Shown: in pieces, positions 8,229 through 17,915 of the stretch | How positions within the stretch are numbered: the stretch's first letter is position 1 | Layout: each line of letters opens with the position of its first letter | Source: Halomonas elongata | GTDB lineage: Bacteria > Pseudomonadota > Gammaproteobacteria > Pseudomonadales > Halomonadaceae | Reading direction: 5' to 3' | Assembly (NCBI RefSeq): GCF_029081005.1 | Contig: NZ_JAJQTQ010000005.1 | Span: forward strand, 124,001-188,000 | DNA length: 64,000 nucleotides | Made by a program: the position numbers and the translations under genes | Notes under the pieces: model-generated | Seen by the model: only the letters and a program-made list of their open reading frames with translations | Database searches by the model: none | What the model was told of the DNA's origin: nothing

Positions 8229-10994
8229 TCAGTGCGCCTCGTCCCAGTTGGCGCCGCTCTCGGCTTCGACGATCAGGTCCACGTCGAGCTCGGCGGCAGC
8301 CTGCATGCGCCGTTTCGCCTCGGGGATGAAGACCTCGACGGCGTCCTCGGCGACCTCGAAGACCAATTCGTCGTGGACCTGCATGACCATCATGGCGTCG
8401 ATGTCGCCCTCGGCCAGCCAGCCGTCGACGTCGATCATGGCGCGCTTGATGATGTCCGCCGCCGTGCCCTGCATGGGCGCATTGATGGCCGTGCGCTCGG
8501 CGCCCTGACGACGATTGCGGTTCTGGGAGTGGATCTCCGGCAGGTGAAGCCGTCGACCGAAGACCGTCTCGACGTAGCCGTCATCCGCCGCCTGGGCGCG
8601 AATGCGCTCCATGTAGCGCGCCACGCCGGGGTAACGGTCGAAGTAGCGGTCGATGTAGATCTGCGCCTGGTTGCGCTCGATGTGCAGCTGCCGTCCCAGC
8701 CCCCAGGCACTCATGCCGTAGATCAGCCCGAAGTTGATCGCCTTGGCGCTGCGGCGCTGCTCGCCGGAGACCTTGTCGAGGCCCACGCCGAAGACCTCGG
8801 CGGCGGTGGCGGCGTGGATGTCGCGGCCCTCGGCGAAGGCCGCGAGCAGCCCCTTGTCGCCGGAGAGGTGCGCCATGATGCGCAGCTCGATCTGCGAGTA
8901 GTCGGCGGCGACGATGCGATAGCCGGGCCGCGCCACGAAGGCCTGGCGGATCTTGCGCCCCTCTTCGGTGCGGATCGGGATGTTCTGCAGATTGGGGTCG
9001 GAGGACGACAGCCGTCCGGTGGCGGTGACCGCCTGGTGATAGCTGGTGTGCAGCCGGCCGGTGGCCTTGTTGACCAGCCGGGGCAGCTTGTCGGTGTAGG
9101 TGGAGCGCAGTTTGGAGAGGCCACGGTGCTCCATGATCACCTTGGGAAGCGGGTAGTCCAGTGCCAGCTCCTCGAGCACCGCCTCGGCGGTGGAGGGCGC
9201 CCCCTTGGGCGTCTTCTTGATCACCGGGATCTGCTGTTCCTCGAACAGGATCTGGCCGAGCTGCTTGGGCGAGCCCAGGTTGAACTCGCGCCCGGCCAGC
9301 TCGAAGGCCTTCTCCTCGAGTTCGCCGATGCGCTTGCCGAGCTCCTGACTCTGGGTATGCAGGCGCTCGGCGTCCAGCGCCACGCCGCCACGCTCGATGC
9401 GCGACAGCACTCGGATCAACGGCCGCTCCAGGGTGTCGAGCACCTCGGCCAGGCGGCCCTCGACCTCGACCCGGGGGCGCAGCTCATGATGCAGGCGCAG
9501 GGTGATGTCGACGTCCTCGCAGGCGTAGGGCGCGGCCTGTTCCAGGGCGACCTGGTTGAAGGTCAGCTGCTTGACGCCCTTGCCGGCGATCTCCTCGAAG
9601 CTCACCGTCTTCTCGCCCAGATACTTGAGCGCCAGCGAGTCCATGTCGTGTCGGGTGGCGGTGGAGTCCAGCACGTAGGACTCGAGCATGGTGTCGTGCA
9701 GGGCGCCGGTCACCTCATAGCCGTGACGCGCCAGCACCGAGACGTCGTACTTGAGGTTCTGGCCAACCTTGGCCTTGTCCGCATCGGCCCAGAGTGGCGC
9801 CAGTGCCTCGAGCACGGCCTTCCGGTCGAGCTGTGCCGGGGCGTCCAGGTAATCGTGGGCCAGCGGGATATAGGCAGCCTCCCCCGGTTCGAGGGACAGC
9901 CCGACGCCGACGATCTCGGCCTCCATGTAGTCGAGGCTGGTGGTCTCCAGGTCGAAGCAGAACACCTCGGCGTCCTTGAGGCGCGCCAGCCATTCGTCCA
10001 GTACCGCCTGCTCGGTGATCACCGCGTCGTGACGCGTCTCGTCCTCGCCGACGCTCGCAGCATCGCCTGCCCCGGGCGTGGCGGTCCCCCCCGACACGTC
10101 ATCGACACCCTCATCACTGCCCTCCAGCAGTTCGGACAGCCAGGCCTTGAACTCCAGGCGGCGATAGAGCTCGAGCAACGCTTCACGGTCGGGGTGGGCG
10201 ATCCCCAGGTCGTCGAGCCCGACCGGCAGTTCGCAGTCGGTTTTGATGGTGGCGAGCTCATAGGAGAGGAAGGCCTGCTCGCGATGCTCCTCGAGCTTCC
10301 CGGGCAGCGTCTTGGCGCCGCGGAAGCCGAGCGTCTTGACCTTCTCGAGATCGGCATAGACGGTCTCGAGGCCGCCCTCCATGCCCTGCAGCAGGCCCAG
10401 GGCGGTCTTCTCGCCGACCCCGGCCACCCCCGGGATGTTGTCGACCTTGTCGCCCATCAGAGCGAGGAAGTCGATGATCCGCTCCGGCGGCAGGCCGAAC
10501 TTCTCCGTCACGCCCGTCACATCCAGGGTCTCGTCCTTCATGGTGTTGACCAGGGTGATGTGGGCGTTGACCAGCTGGGCCATGTCCTTGTCGCCGGTGG
10601 AAATCACCGCATCCCGGCCGGTCTGGGTGGCATGGTGCGCCAGGGTGCCGATGACGTCGTCGGCCTCCACGCCCTCGATGCACAGTAGCGGCAGGCCCAG
10701 CGCCCGCACGCAGTCGTGCAACGGCTCGACCTGAGAACGCAGGTCGTCCGGCATCGGCGGGCGCTGCGCCTTGTACTCGGCATAGAGGTCATCGCGGAAG
10801 GTCTTGCCCGGGGCATCGAACACCACCGCCATGGGACTGTCGGGGTAATCCTTGAGCAATCGCTTGAGCATGTTGAGCACGCCCTTGATGGCGCCGGTGG
10901 GCTGCCCCTCCGAGGTGGTCAGCGGCGGCAGGGCATGGAAGGCTCGGTACAGATAGGAGGAACCGTCGACGAGTACGATGGGAGTGTCGGCCAT
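8229..10994 (-). CDS. polA: DNA polymerase I
   Basis: The 921-aa protein has all three PolA parts. The 5'-nuclease domain fills residues 1 to about 290. The 3'-5' exonuclease domain follows, with [22 protein letters not shown] and [12 protein letters not shown] carrying its acidic residues intact. The polymerase domain ends the protein, with motif [13 protein letters not shown], motif [15 protein letters not shown] and motif [12 protein letters not shown]. It fills gaps during Okazaki-fragment processing and excision repair. The start [18 protein letters not shown] is chosen by family alignment; the open frame continues upstream without homology. Confidence 0.98.
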   Translation of the reverse strand: MADTPIVLVDGSSYLYRAFHALPPLTTSEGQPTGAIKGVLNMLKRLLKDYPDSPMAVVFDAPGKTFRDDLYAEYKAQRPPMPDDLRSQVEPLHDCVRALGLPLLCIEGVEADDVIGTLAHHATQTGRDAVISTGDKDMAQLVNAHITLVNTMKDETLDVTGVTEKFGLPPERIIDFLALMGDKVDNIPGVAGVGEKTALGLLQGMEGGLETVYADLEKVKTLGFRGAKTLPGKLEEHREQAFLSYELATIKTDCELPVGLDDLGIAHPDREALLELYRRLEFKAWLSELLEGSDEGVDDVSGGTATPGAGDAASVGEDETRHDAVITEQAVLDEWLARLKDAEVFCFDLETTSLDYMEAEIVGVGLSLEPGEAAYIPLAHDYLDAPAQLDRKAVLEALAPLWADADKAKVGQNLKYDVSVLARHGYEVTGALHDTMLESYVLDSTATRHDMDSLALKYLGEKTVSFEEIAGKGVKQLTFNQVALEQAAPYACEDVDITLRLHHELRPRVEVEGRLAEVLDTLERPLIRVLSRIERGGVALDAERLHTQSQELGKRIGELEEKAFELAGREFNLGSPKQLGQILFEEQQIPVIKKTPKGAPSTAEAVLEELALDYPLPKVIMEHRGLSKLRSTYTDKLPRLVNKATGRLHTSYHQAVTATGRLSSSDPNLQNIPIRTEEGRKIRQAFVARPGYRIVAADYSQIELRIMAHLSGDKGLLAAFAEGRDIHAATAAEVFGVGLDKVSGEQRRSAKAINFGLIYGMSAWGLGRQLHIERNQAQIYIDRYFDRYPGVARYMERIRAQAADDGYVETVFGRRLHLPEIHSQNRNRRQGAERTAINAPMQGTAADIIKRAMIDVDGWLAEGDIDAMMVMQVHDELVFEVAEDAVEVFIPEAKRRMQAAAELDVDLIVEAESGANWDEAH

Positions 10995-11154
10995 GAATCG
11001 GCATCCATTGATGTCTGAGTAGAATGATGTCCGGGGAGAAAACGCAGTTCTGAACCCCATGATACGCATAGCCGACGATGTTTGCCGCGAGGTATGCCTC
11101 GACCGGACGACGGCATACACTAGGGGAAGATGACCGAGGTCCCCGGAGGTTGCC

Positions 11155-11448
11155 ATGTTGTCCCTGTTTCGTCCGTTCGCCGCACTGCTCGTCGGTGGCA
11201 GCCTGTTGCTCGCCGGGCTCCCGGCGTCGGCCCAGTCCGGCGGATCGCCCGAGCCCGAGATCACCACCCGCCAGGAAGCGGATCGCAGCATTCGCGAGTA
11301 CCGGCTCAACGGCGAACTTTACGCCATCGAGGTTCGGCCTTCATCGGGGCCCTCCTATTACCTGCTCGACCGGAACGGTGACGGCAACTTCGAGCGCCAG
11401 GACGGCGGCGATATCATCGTCCCCGATTGGGTGCGGCAGGATTCCTGA
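11155..11448 (+). CDS. DUF2782 family exported protein
   Basis: The 97-aa product has a signal peptide (cut probably after ASAQ) and a short mature domain with [26 protein letters not shown] and a [10 protein letters not shown] stretch typical of DUF2782. The function of this proteobacterial family is not known. A GGAGG site precedes the ATG. It is divergent from polA, and stands upstream of thrB as it does in related genomes. Confidence 0.88.
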   Translation: MLSLFRPFAALLVGGSLLLAGLPASAQSGGSPEPEITTRQEADRSIREYRLNGELYAIEVRPSSGPSYYLLDRNGDGNFERQDGGDIIVPDWVRQDS

Positions 11449-11536
11449 TCGCCAGGCGACACGCCGCAACAGCATTCGGCATCGATGCGCCAAGCCGCTA
11501 CAATAGGCGATTTGGCATAGCCCGCGCGAGACACAC

Positions 11537-12496
11537 ATGGCCGTATTCACACCGCTTACCGACGCTCAGGTCGCAGCATTCCTGAGCCGCTTCGACGCCG
11601 GCACGCTGGTTGCCGTCGAAGGCGTGCCCGCCGGCACGGAGAACAGCACCTTCTTCGTCACCACCGACCGCCAGGAACTGGTACTGACCCTGTTCGAGCA
11701 GGGCGAGCATGAAGAGCTGCCGTTCTTCGTCGAACTGCTGGACTATCTCGACGAACACCGCCTGCCGGTGCCCGGCCCCCTGCACGACCATGACGGCATC
11801 GCCCTGCACAGCCTGGCCGACAAGCCGGCCCTGTTGTTCCCCCGCTTGCCGGGACGCCACCCTCATCATCCCAATCTGGCTCAGTGCCGTGCCCTGGGCG
11901 AAGCCCTCGGCCACATGCACAAGGTCTCGCAGCGCTTCCCGGGACATCGTCCCAATCCGCGTGATCTCCACTGGCTGCTGCCCATGCACCACAAGGTCCT
12001 GGCCTACCTCTCGCCGGAGGATCAGGCGCTGATGATGGACGAGGTGGAAATCTACCAGGGCTTCTTCGACGAGGCCCCGGAATTGCCGCAGGGCGCACTG
12101 CACGGCGACCTGTTCCGCGACAACACCCTGTTCGACGGCGACCGCCTGGGCGGCATGATCGATTTCTACAACGGCTGCACGGGTGATCTGCTGTTCGACC
12201 TGGCCATCGTCATCAACGACTGGGCCACCCATGCCGACGGTCGCCTCGACCCCGAACGCTACGCCACCCTGCTCGCCGCCTATCAGGCCCAACGACCGCT
12301 GGAAGCCGCCGAGCGCGACGCCTGGCCGATGATGCTGCGCATGACGGCCCTGCGTTACTGGCTCTCGCGCCTGTTGGTGGTCTACGTGGATCCACCGGCC
12401 CATGACCTGACGCCCCACGATCCCGACCAGTTCCACACCATCCTCAAGCGTCGTCTGGAGGACGGTGCCCTGCCGCTACCCGAGGTCACGCCTTGA
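11537..12496 (+). CDS. thrB: Homoserine kinase (ThrB type II)
   Basis: This 319-aa protein belongs to the aminoglycoside-phosphotransferase-like homoserine kinases, not the GHMP kind of E. coli. The catalytic loop HGDLFRDNTLF and the following metal-binding segment GMIDFYNGCTGDLLFDLA are intact. It phosphorylates homoserine with ATP in threonine synthesis. The stop codon overlaps a possible TTG start of the next gene, speA, so the two are probably on one transcript. Confidence 0.95.
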   Translation: MAVFTPLTDAQVAAFLSRFDAGTLVAVEGVPAGTENSTFFVTTDRQELVLTLFEQGEHEELPFFVELLDYLDEHRLPVPGPLHDHDGIALHSLADKPALLFPRLPGRHPHHPNLAQCRALGEALGHMHKVSQRFPGHRPNPRDLHWLLPMHHKVLAYLSPEDQALMMDEVEIYQGFFDEAPELPQGALHGDLFRDNTLFDGDRLGGMIDFYNGCTGDLLFDLAIVINDWATHADGRLDPERYATLLAAYQAQRPLEAAERDAWPMMLRMTALRYWLSRLLVVYVDPPAHDLTPHDPDQFHTILKRRLEDGALPLPEVTP

Positions 12497-12504
12497 AGGC
12501 CTCC

Positions 12505-14415
12505 ATGAGCAGTGCCGCCGGGCCCGCCCATCGCGCCCGGCATACCTGGAACATCGATCAATGGGGCAGCGGCTACTTCGACGTCGACGATGCCGGCCAG
12601 GCCCTGGTGCGGCCGCTCGGAGAAGAGACCGAAGGGCCAGCCCTGCCGCTGACATCACTGGCGACCCGGCTTCGCGAAGCGGGACTGCGGCTGCCGGTGC
12701 TGGTGCGTTTCACCGATATCCTGCACGACCGCGTCGAACAGCTGTGCGCCGCCTTCGACAGCGCCATGACCGAGGAAGATTTCGACGGCGGCTATACGGC
12801 GGTCTACCCCATCAAGGTCAACCAGCAGCACCGGGTGGTCGAGGAAATCCTTGCCACCCAGGAACGCGGCCGGGGCCGCGTCGGCCTGGAGGCCGGCAGC
12901 AAGCCCGAGTTGCTGGCGGTACTGGCACTTTCCGGCGACGGTCCCTCGTTGATCGTCTGCAACGGCTACAAGGATCGCGAATACATCCGCCTGGCACTGA
13001 TGGGCGAACGACTGGGCCACCGCGTCTACCTGGTGGTGGAGAAGCTTTCCGAGTTGCCGTTGATCCTCGAAGAAGCCGAACACCTCGGCGTCAGGCCGCG
13101 CATCGGCCTGCGCGCCCGTCTCGCCTCGGTCGGCAAGGGCAAATGGCAGAACACCGGCGGCGAGAAGTCCAAGTTCGGTCTCACCGCCGGCCAGATCCAG
13201 ACGGTGGTGACCCGGCTGACCGAGGCCGATGCCCTGGGCTGCCTGCAACTGGTGCATTTCCACCTGGGATCGCAGATCGCCAATATCCACGATATCCAGC
13301 GCGGCCTGCGCGAATGTGCACGCTTCTATCAGAACCTGCTGGCGATGGGCGCGCCGGTGGATACCGTGGATGTCGGCGGCGGACTGGGCATCGACTACGA
13401 GGGGACTCGCTCACGCAGCTTCTGCTCGATCAACTACTCGATGCGCGAATACGCCCGCAACGTCGTCTCGGCCTTCGCCCAGGTATGCACCGCCGAGGGT
13501 CTGCCCCATCCGCACCTGCTCAGCGAGTCCGGCAGAGCCCTGACCGCCCACCATGCGGTGTTGATCACCAACGTGATCGGCGAGGAACGCCCCGACACCC
13601 AGGCTCCCGAGACACGGCACCATGCCGATCCCCAGGTGGCCGAACTGTGGCGAGTTCACGACGAGCTGCACGCCCTGCATGATCCGCGCGGCCTGGTCGA
13701 AGCCTGGCACGACCTGACGCAGGCACTGTGCGAACTCCAGGACCGTTTCGTCATGGGGCTGGCCGACCTCGGCGCCCGTGCCGAGGGAGAAGGCGTCCAC
13801 TCCGCCGCCTGTGCCCGGCTGCGCGAGCGGCTGGATCCACGCAACCGCGCGCATCGCGAGATTCATGACGAACTGGCCGAAAAACTCGCCGACAAACTGT
13901 TCGTCAACTTCTCGCTGTTTCAGTCGGTACCCGATGTCTGGGGGATCGACCAGATCTTCCCCGTGCTGCCACTTTCCGGCCTCGACCGCGAACCCTCGCG
14001 CCGCGCAGTGATTCAGGACATCACCTGCGACAGCGACGGCCGCATCGACGGCTATGTCGACGGCCAGGGCGTCGAATCCACGCTGCCGCTGCCGGAATGG
14101 CGCGACGATGAAGAGCGCCTGATGGGGTTCTTCCTGGTCGGCGCCTACCAGGAGATCCTCGGCGACCTGCACAACCTGTTCGGCGACACCGACTCGGTGG
14201 ATGCCTCGCTTTCCCCCGACGGCGAATGGCGCTTCGACCATTTGCTGCGCGGCGACCGGGTCGCCGACGTGCTGGGTTACGTCAACTTCGATGCCGAAGC
14301 CCTGCGTGCCCGACTCGCCGAGCAGCTCGCCGCCAGCGACCTGAGCGACGACGAACAGCGACAGTTCCGGCATGACCTGTCCGCCGGACTGGAAGGTTAT
14401 ACCTACCTCGAATGA
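12505..14415 (+). CDS. speA: Biosynthetic arginine decarboxylase
   Basis: The 636-aa product is a PLP-dependent fold-III decarboxylase turning arginine into agmatine, the first step of a putrescine route. Visible are the PLP lysine region TAVYPIKVNQQHRVV, the GKGKWQNTGGEKSKFG segment, HFHLGSQIANI, the glycine-rich DVGGGLGIDYEG and SESGRALTAHHAV. Length is normal for SpeA. The ATG at 12505 is preferred because AAGG lies five bases before it; a TTG at 12493 overlaps the thrB stop. A hairpin terminator follows at 14492. Confidence 0.96.
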   Translation: MSSAAGPAHRARHTWNIDQWGSGYFDVDDAGQALVRPLGEETEGPALPLTSLATRLREAGLRLPVLVRFTDILHDRVEQLCAAFDSAMTEEDFDGGYTAVYPIKVNQQHRVVEEILATQERGRGRVGLEAGSKPELLAVLALSGDGPSLIVCNGYKDREYIRLALMGERLGHRVYLVVEKLSELPLILEEAEHLGVRPRIGLRARLASVGKGKWQNTGGEKSKFGLTAGQIQTVVTRLTEADALGCLQLVHFHLGSQIANIHDIQRGLRECARFYQNLLAMGAPVDTVDVGGGLGIDYEGTRSRSFCSINYSMREYARNVVSAFAQVCTAEGLPHPHLLSESGRALTAHHAVLITNVIGEERPDTQAPETRHHADPQVAELWRVHDELHALHDPRGLVEAWHDLTQALCELQDRFVMGLADLGARAEGEGVHSAACARLRERLDPRNRAHREIHDELAEKLADKLFVNFSLFQSVPDVWGIDQIFPVLPLSGLDREPSRRAVIQDITCDSDGRIDGYVDGQGVESTLPLPEWRDDEERLMGFFLVGAYQEILGDLHNLFGDTDSVDASLSPDGEWRFDHLLRGDRVADVLGYVNFDAEALRARLAEQLAASDLSDDEQRQFRHDLSAGLEGYTYLE

Positions 14416-14491
14416 GCGGTTTTCGACGCGTTCGGCACTGACATTCCCGATCCATTAGACCATAGTGATAATCACGGTCCGTCCGTGGCGG

Positions 14492-14511
14492 GACGCCACG
14501 CGAGGGGCGTC
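14492..14511 (+). terminator. Hairpin terminator after speA
   Basis: A GACGCC/GGCGTC stem with an 8-base loop is followed by TTTAATT, 77 bases after the speA stop. The rest of the 287-base gap up to the dehydrogenase gene is AT-rich and presumably holds its promoter; a 14-base match to the end of the dispersed MITE is seen at 14565-14578. Confidence 0.6.
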
Positions 14512-14702
14512 TTTAATTCACAGGCTAACTATTATAAAATGAAATCAATCAACGACTCCGCAAGCACTGAATAAATCGACGAACGGGTTCAAACACCGAA
14601 TGCCACGCTCATCGCGGCCGCTGCATTCGGTGGCACGGCTGGCGTGCGGTACCGGGATCGCGACCATATTCAGGGCTTCTTCCATGGCAAGGAGCTTGGA
14701 TC

Positions 14703-17045
14703 ATGATCATTCTTTCGCTCATCTTCTGGCTGGTGGGGCTGGCACTGTTGGGGGGTGGCATCTGGCTCATCACCCTCGACGGCAGCTGGTACTACGCGCT
14801 GGCCGGTATCGTCCTGATCGTGGTCGGGGCCTTGACGCGATCGCGCCGCCCCACCGCCCAGGTGTTATACGCTCTCTTCCTGATCGCGACCGCCGCCTGG
14901 TCGCTCTGGGAGTCCGGTTACGACTGGTGGCCCCTGGCCACCCGCCTGGGTCTCTTCCTGATCCTCGCGATCCCGCTGCTGATACCGGCCAAGGGTGGCA
15001 GCCGCGCGGGCCTGGCCCTGCTGCTGCCGGTCTGGGCGATCATCGGCGTGGGGACCCTTGCCAGCCTCAGCGTCGATGCCCATCGTATCGAGGGCGAATT
15101 GAGCCGCGATGTGGTCGCCGAAGCGCCGACGACCGGGGACACGCCCCGGGAAAGCTGGCATGCCTATGGGCGCGACAACCTGGGACAGCGCTATTCGCCG
15201 CTGGAACAGATCACGCCGGAGAACGTCGATGACCTGGAACTGGCCTGGCAGTATCAGACCGGCGACGTGAAAGGCCCCGAGGACGTCGTCGAAACCACCT
15301 ACGAGGCGACCCCGCTGAAGGTGGGAAATTCGCTGTTCCTGTGCACCCCGCACAACTGGCTGATCGCCCTGAATGCCGATACCGGCGAGGAACAGTGGGT
15401 CCATGACGCCAAGGTGCCGGCCGAGAGTTCGCGTCAGCACCAGACCTGCCGTGGCGTCTCCTATCTCCCTCCGAGCTCCGGCGACGCGGATGCCATCGAC
15501 GTCCAGGTCGCCAGCGGGCCGGCTGAGGACCTGGATGCCATGCAATGCGACGCCCAGCTGTTCCTGCCGACCTCCGACGCCCGCCTGATCGCCGTCGACC
15601 CGGCGACCGGCGCGCGCTGCAGCAATTTCGCCAGCAACGGCGAGCTGGACCTGCTGCACAACATGCCGTTCAAGCAGGCCGGCTTCTACTACTCCACCTC
15701 GCCGCCCGTGGTCGCCGATGGCAAGGTCATCGTCGCCGGTTCGGTCAACGACAACTACGCCGTCGAATCTCCCTCCGGCGTGATCCGTGCCTATGACGCC
15801 AAGACCGGCGAGCTGGTGTGGAACTGGGATGCCGGAAATCCGGACGAGACCGCGCCGATCGCCGAGGGCGAGACCTATACCACCAGTTCGCCGAACAGCT
15901 GGTCGATCGCCAGCGCCGACGAAGAACTGGGCATGGTCTACTTCCCCATGGGCAACCGCACGCCGGATCAACTGGGCATGTACCGCAGCGAGGCCGAGGA
16001 GAAATACGCCAGCTCAGTGGTAGCGCTGAGCCTGGAAACCGGCCAGGTGGAGTGGGTCCAGCAGTTCGTGCACCACGACCTGTGGGACATGGACACCCCG
16101 GCCCAACCCAGCCTGCTCGACCTCGAGACCGACCAGGGTACCCAGCCGGCACTGGTGATACCCACCAAGCAGGGCGACGTCTATGTGCTGAACCGAGAGA
16201 CCGGCGAGCCGATCCTGCCGATCTCCGAGCAGCCCGCCCCCCAGGGCACCATCGAGGGTGACTATGCCGCCGAGACCCAGCCGGCCTCGAGCCTGAGCTT
16301 CCGGCCGCCGACCCTGCGCGAGGCGGACATGTGGGGCGCCAGTCCGATCGACCAGCTGATGTGTCGCATCCAGTTCAAGTCGCTTCGCTACGAGGGCCAG
16401 TACACTCCGCCCTCCGAGCAGGGCACCATCGTCTTCCCGGGCAACTTCGGGGTCTTCAACTGGGGCAGCATCGCCGTGGACCCGAAGCGCCAGGTCATGT
16501 TCGGCATGCCGCTCTACCTGGCCTTCACCTCCACTCTGGTGCCCAAGGAAGGCGCCGAGCTGGGCGAGACCAACCAGGGCGAGCAGGGCCTCAACGAGAA
16601 CGCCGGCGCCGACTACGCCGTGGACATGAAGCCCTTCCTCTCGCCGTTCGGCGTGCCCTGCCAACAGCCGCCCTGGGGCTACGTGGCCGGCACCGACCTG
16701 CGTACCGGCGAGACCGTCTGGAAGCACAAGAACGGCACCATCGAGGACATGACGGCACTGCCGTTGCCGATCAAGATGGGCGTGCCGGGCATCGGTGGCC
16801 CGGTGATCACCGAAAGCGGCGTGGCCTTCCTGGCCGCCAGCGTGGATGACTACCTGCGCGGCTATGACCTCAGCACCGGCGAGCAGCTGTGGCAGGCCCG
16901 TCTGCCGGCCGGTGGCCAGGCTACCCCCATGACCTATCTCAACAGTCAGGGCGAGCAGATGGTCGTCCAGGTGGCCGGCGGGCACGGCTCGATCGGCACC
17001 ACCATCGGCGACTACGTGATGGCCTACAAGCTGAAGCAGGACTAG
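14703..17045 (+). CDS. Membrane-bound PQQ-dependent dehydrogenase, glucose/quinate/shikimate family
   Basis: The 780-aa protein starts with five membrane segments in residues 1-125, then a periplasmic eight-bladed quinoprotein propeller. Family marks include ESWHAYGRDNLGQRYSPLEQIT, TPHNWLIALNADTGEEQW, the tryptophan-docking repeats (AYDAKTGELVW, ALSLETGQVEW, GTDLRTGETVWKH) and GIGGPVITESGVAF. Members oxidise glucose, or quinate and shikimate, in the periplasm and pass electrons to ubiquinone. Glucose versus quinate use cannot be settled here; it is shorter than E. coli Gcd. An AAGGAG site precedes the ATG. Two terminators follow. Confidence 0.9.
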   Translation: MIILSLIFWLVGLALLGGGIWLITLDGSWYYALAGIVLIVVGALTRSRRPTAQVLYALFLIATAAWSLWESGYDWWPLATRLGLFLILAIPLLIPAKGGSRAGLALLLPVWAIIGVGTLASLSVDAHRIEGELSRDVVAEAPTTGDTPRESWHAYGRDNLGQRYSPLEQITPENVDDLELAWQYQTGDVKGPEDVVETTYEATPLKVGNSLFLCTPHNWLIALNADTGEEQWVHDAKVPAESSRQHQTCRGVSYLPPSSGDADAIDVQVASGPAEDLDAMQCDAQLFLPTSDARLIAVDPATGARCSNFASNGELDLLHNMPFKQAGFYYSTSPPVVADGKVIVAGSVNDNYAVESPSGVIRAYDAKTGELVWNWDAGNPDETAPIAEGETYTTSSPNSWSIASADEELGMVYFPMGNRTPDQLGMYRSEAEEKYASSVVALSLETGQVEWVQQFVHHDLWDMDTPAQPSLLDLETDQGTQPALVIPTKQGDVYVLNRETGEPILPISEQPAPQGTIEGDYAAETQPASSLSFRPPTLREADMWGASPIDQLMCRIQFKSLRYEGQYTPPSEQGTIVFPGNFGVFNWGSIAVDPKRQVMFGMPLYLAFTSTLVPKEGAELGETNQGEQGLNENAGADYAVDMKPFLSPFGVPCQQPPWGYVAGTDLRTGETVWKHKNGTIEDMTALPLPIKMGVPGIGGPVITESGVAFLAASVDDYLRGYDLSTGEQLWQARLPAGGQATPMTYLNSQGEQMVVQVAGGHGSIGTTIGDYVMAYKLKQD

Positions 17046-17054
17046 GCCCGACCC

Positions 17055-17084
17055 TACCCCGGGCGGCTTTCGCCCCCCGGGGTA
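17055..17084 (+). terminator. Hairpin terminator after the PQQ dehydrogenase
   Basis: A 13-bp stem with one mismatch and a TTTC loop begins ten bases after the stop codon. It lacks a T-run, but its position and strength suggest transcription ends here or at the next hairpin. Confidence 0.6.
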
Positions 17085-17095
17085 GCCCCATGCGA

Positions 17096-17129
17096 CAAGG
17101 CCCCGCCGGAATGAACCGGCGGGGCCTTG
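17096..17129. terminator. Strong bidirectional terminator
   Basis: A perfect 14-bp stem (CAAGGCCCCGCCGG with its complement) surrounds a 6-base loop, followed by TTGTCG. It lies between the convergent PQQ dehydrogenase and hydrolase genes and reads equally well in both directions. Confidence 0.75.
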
Positions 17130-17184
17130 TCGTCGAGTATGGCCAACGAGCTCAGCCTGATTCGATCGCGTTACGTCACCCCGA

Positions 17185-17850
17185 TCAATCCACGACCCGG
17201 GTTTCCACGGCCAGGCCGCCGGTCAGTTGAAGGCACAGTGAGGCCCCGCGGGGCAATTCTCCCACGCCCGCAGGCGTGCCCGTGAGCACCACGTCCCCCG
17301 GCAACAGCGTGAAGTGGCGGCTCATTTCCGCCAGCAACGTGGGTATCGAGAACAGCATGTCGGCGCCCAGTCCATGCTGTCGACGCTCGCCATTCACCTC
17401 CAGGGTAAACTCCAGCGCACTCCAGTTGGGCGTCTCGACGAGCGGCAGGAAGGCCGACATCGGACAGGCGCCATCGAAGGCCTTGGCGACTTCCCAGGGC
17501 TGGCCCTTGTCCTTCAGGCGCGCCTGGACATCGCGAAGCGTCAGATCCAGCGCCAGGCCGATACCCACGATGGCATGCTCGGCCTGGTCGGGCGCGACCT
17601 CGCTCAACGGTTCGCCGATCAACAGGGCCAGCTCCGTCTCGAAATGGACCTCACCACGCGCGAAGGGCGCCTCGATGGGCGCGGCCAGATCCACGGCACT
17701 GGTGGCCGGCTTGATGAACAGCAACGGTTCGCTGGGGACCGGGTTATTCAACTCCCGGGCATGCTCGGCATAGTTGCGGCCGACGCAGACGATCTTGCCC
17801 AGCGGTTCCGGAAAACTCCGGCCATCGGTGAAACGGGGTACGAAGCGCAT
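17185..17850 (-). CDS. Fumarylacetoacetate hydrolase (FAH) family protein
   Basis: This 221-aa protein has the FAH fold marks KIVCVGRNYAEHARE, FIKPATS, the metal site VHFETELALLIG (ExE), DLTLRDVQ, and the closing GDVVLTGTPAGVG. Small members like this (YcgM/FahA type) are acylpyruvases or decarboxylate oxaloacetate, or act in aromatic-ring breakdown. No pathway genes are next to it, so its substrate is open. It lies between the PQQ dehydrogenase and ectD, both in separate units. Confidence 0.9.
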   Translation of the reverse strand: MRFVPRFTDGRSFPEPLGKIVCVGRNYAEHARELNNPVPSEPLLFIKPATSAVDLAAPIEAPFARGEVHFETELALLIGEPLSEVAPDQAEHAIVGIGLALDLTLRDVQARLKDKGQPWEVAKAFDGACPMSAFLPLVETPNWSALEFTLEVNGERRQHGLGADMLFSIPTLLAEMSRHFTLLPGDVVLTGTPAGVGELPRGASLCLQLTGGLAVETRVVD

Positions 17851-17915
17851 GTCCGACTCGACTCCTTGTTCGGGTGAGGCCCCGCAGGGCCCGACTCCAT
17901 CAGTCTACCCTCGAG

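Noticed and set aside
8232..10688. Very long open frame (818 codons) antisense to polA, and similar long antisense frames over the deaminase and permease genes (1430-2812, 2894-4324).
   Set aside because: They mirror real genes in GC-rich DNA, where stop codons are rare in the opposite strand. The translations are rich in Q, R, H, G and A with no domain.
14565..14578. A 14-base match (CACTGAATAAATCG) to the end of the MITE family, as a third copy.
   Set aside because: Only one short end is seen with no partner end or inner blocks, so it could be a relic or chance.
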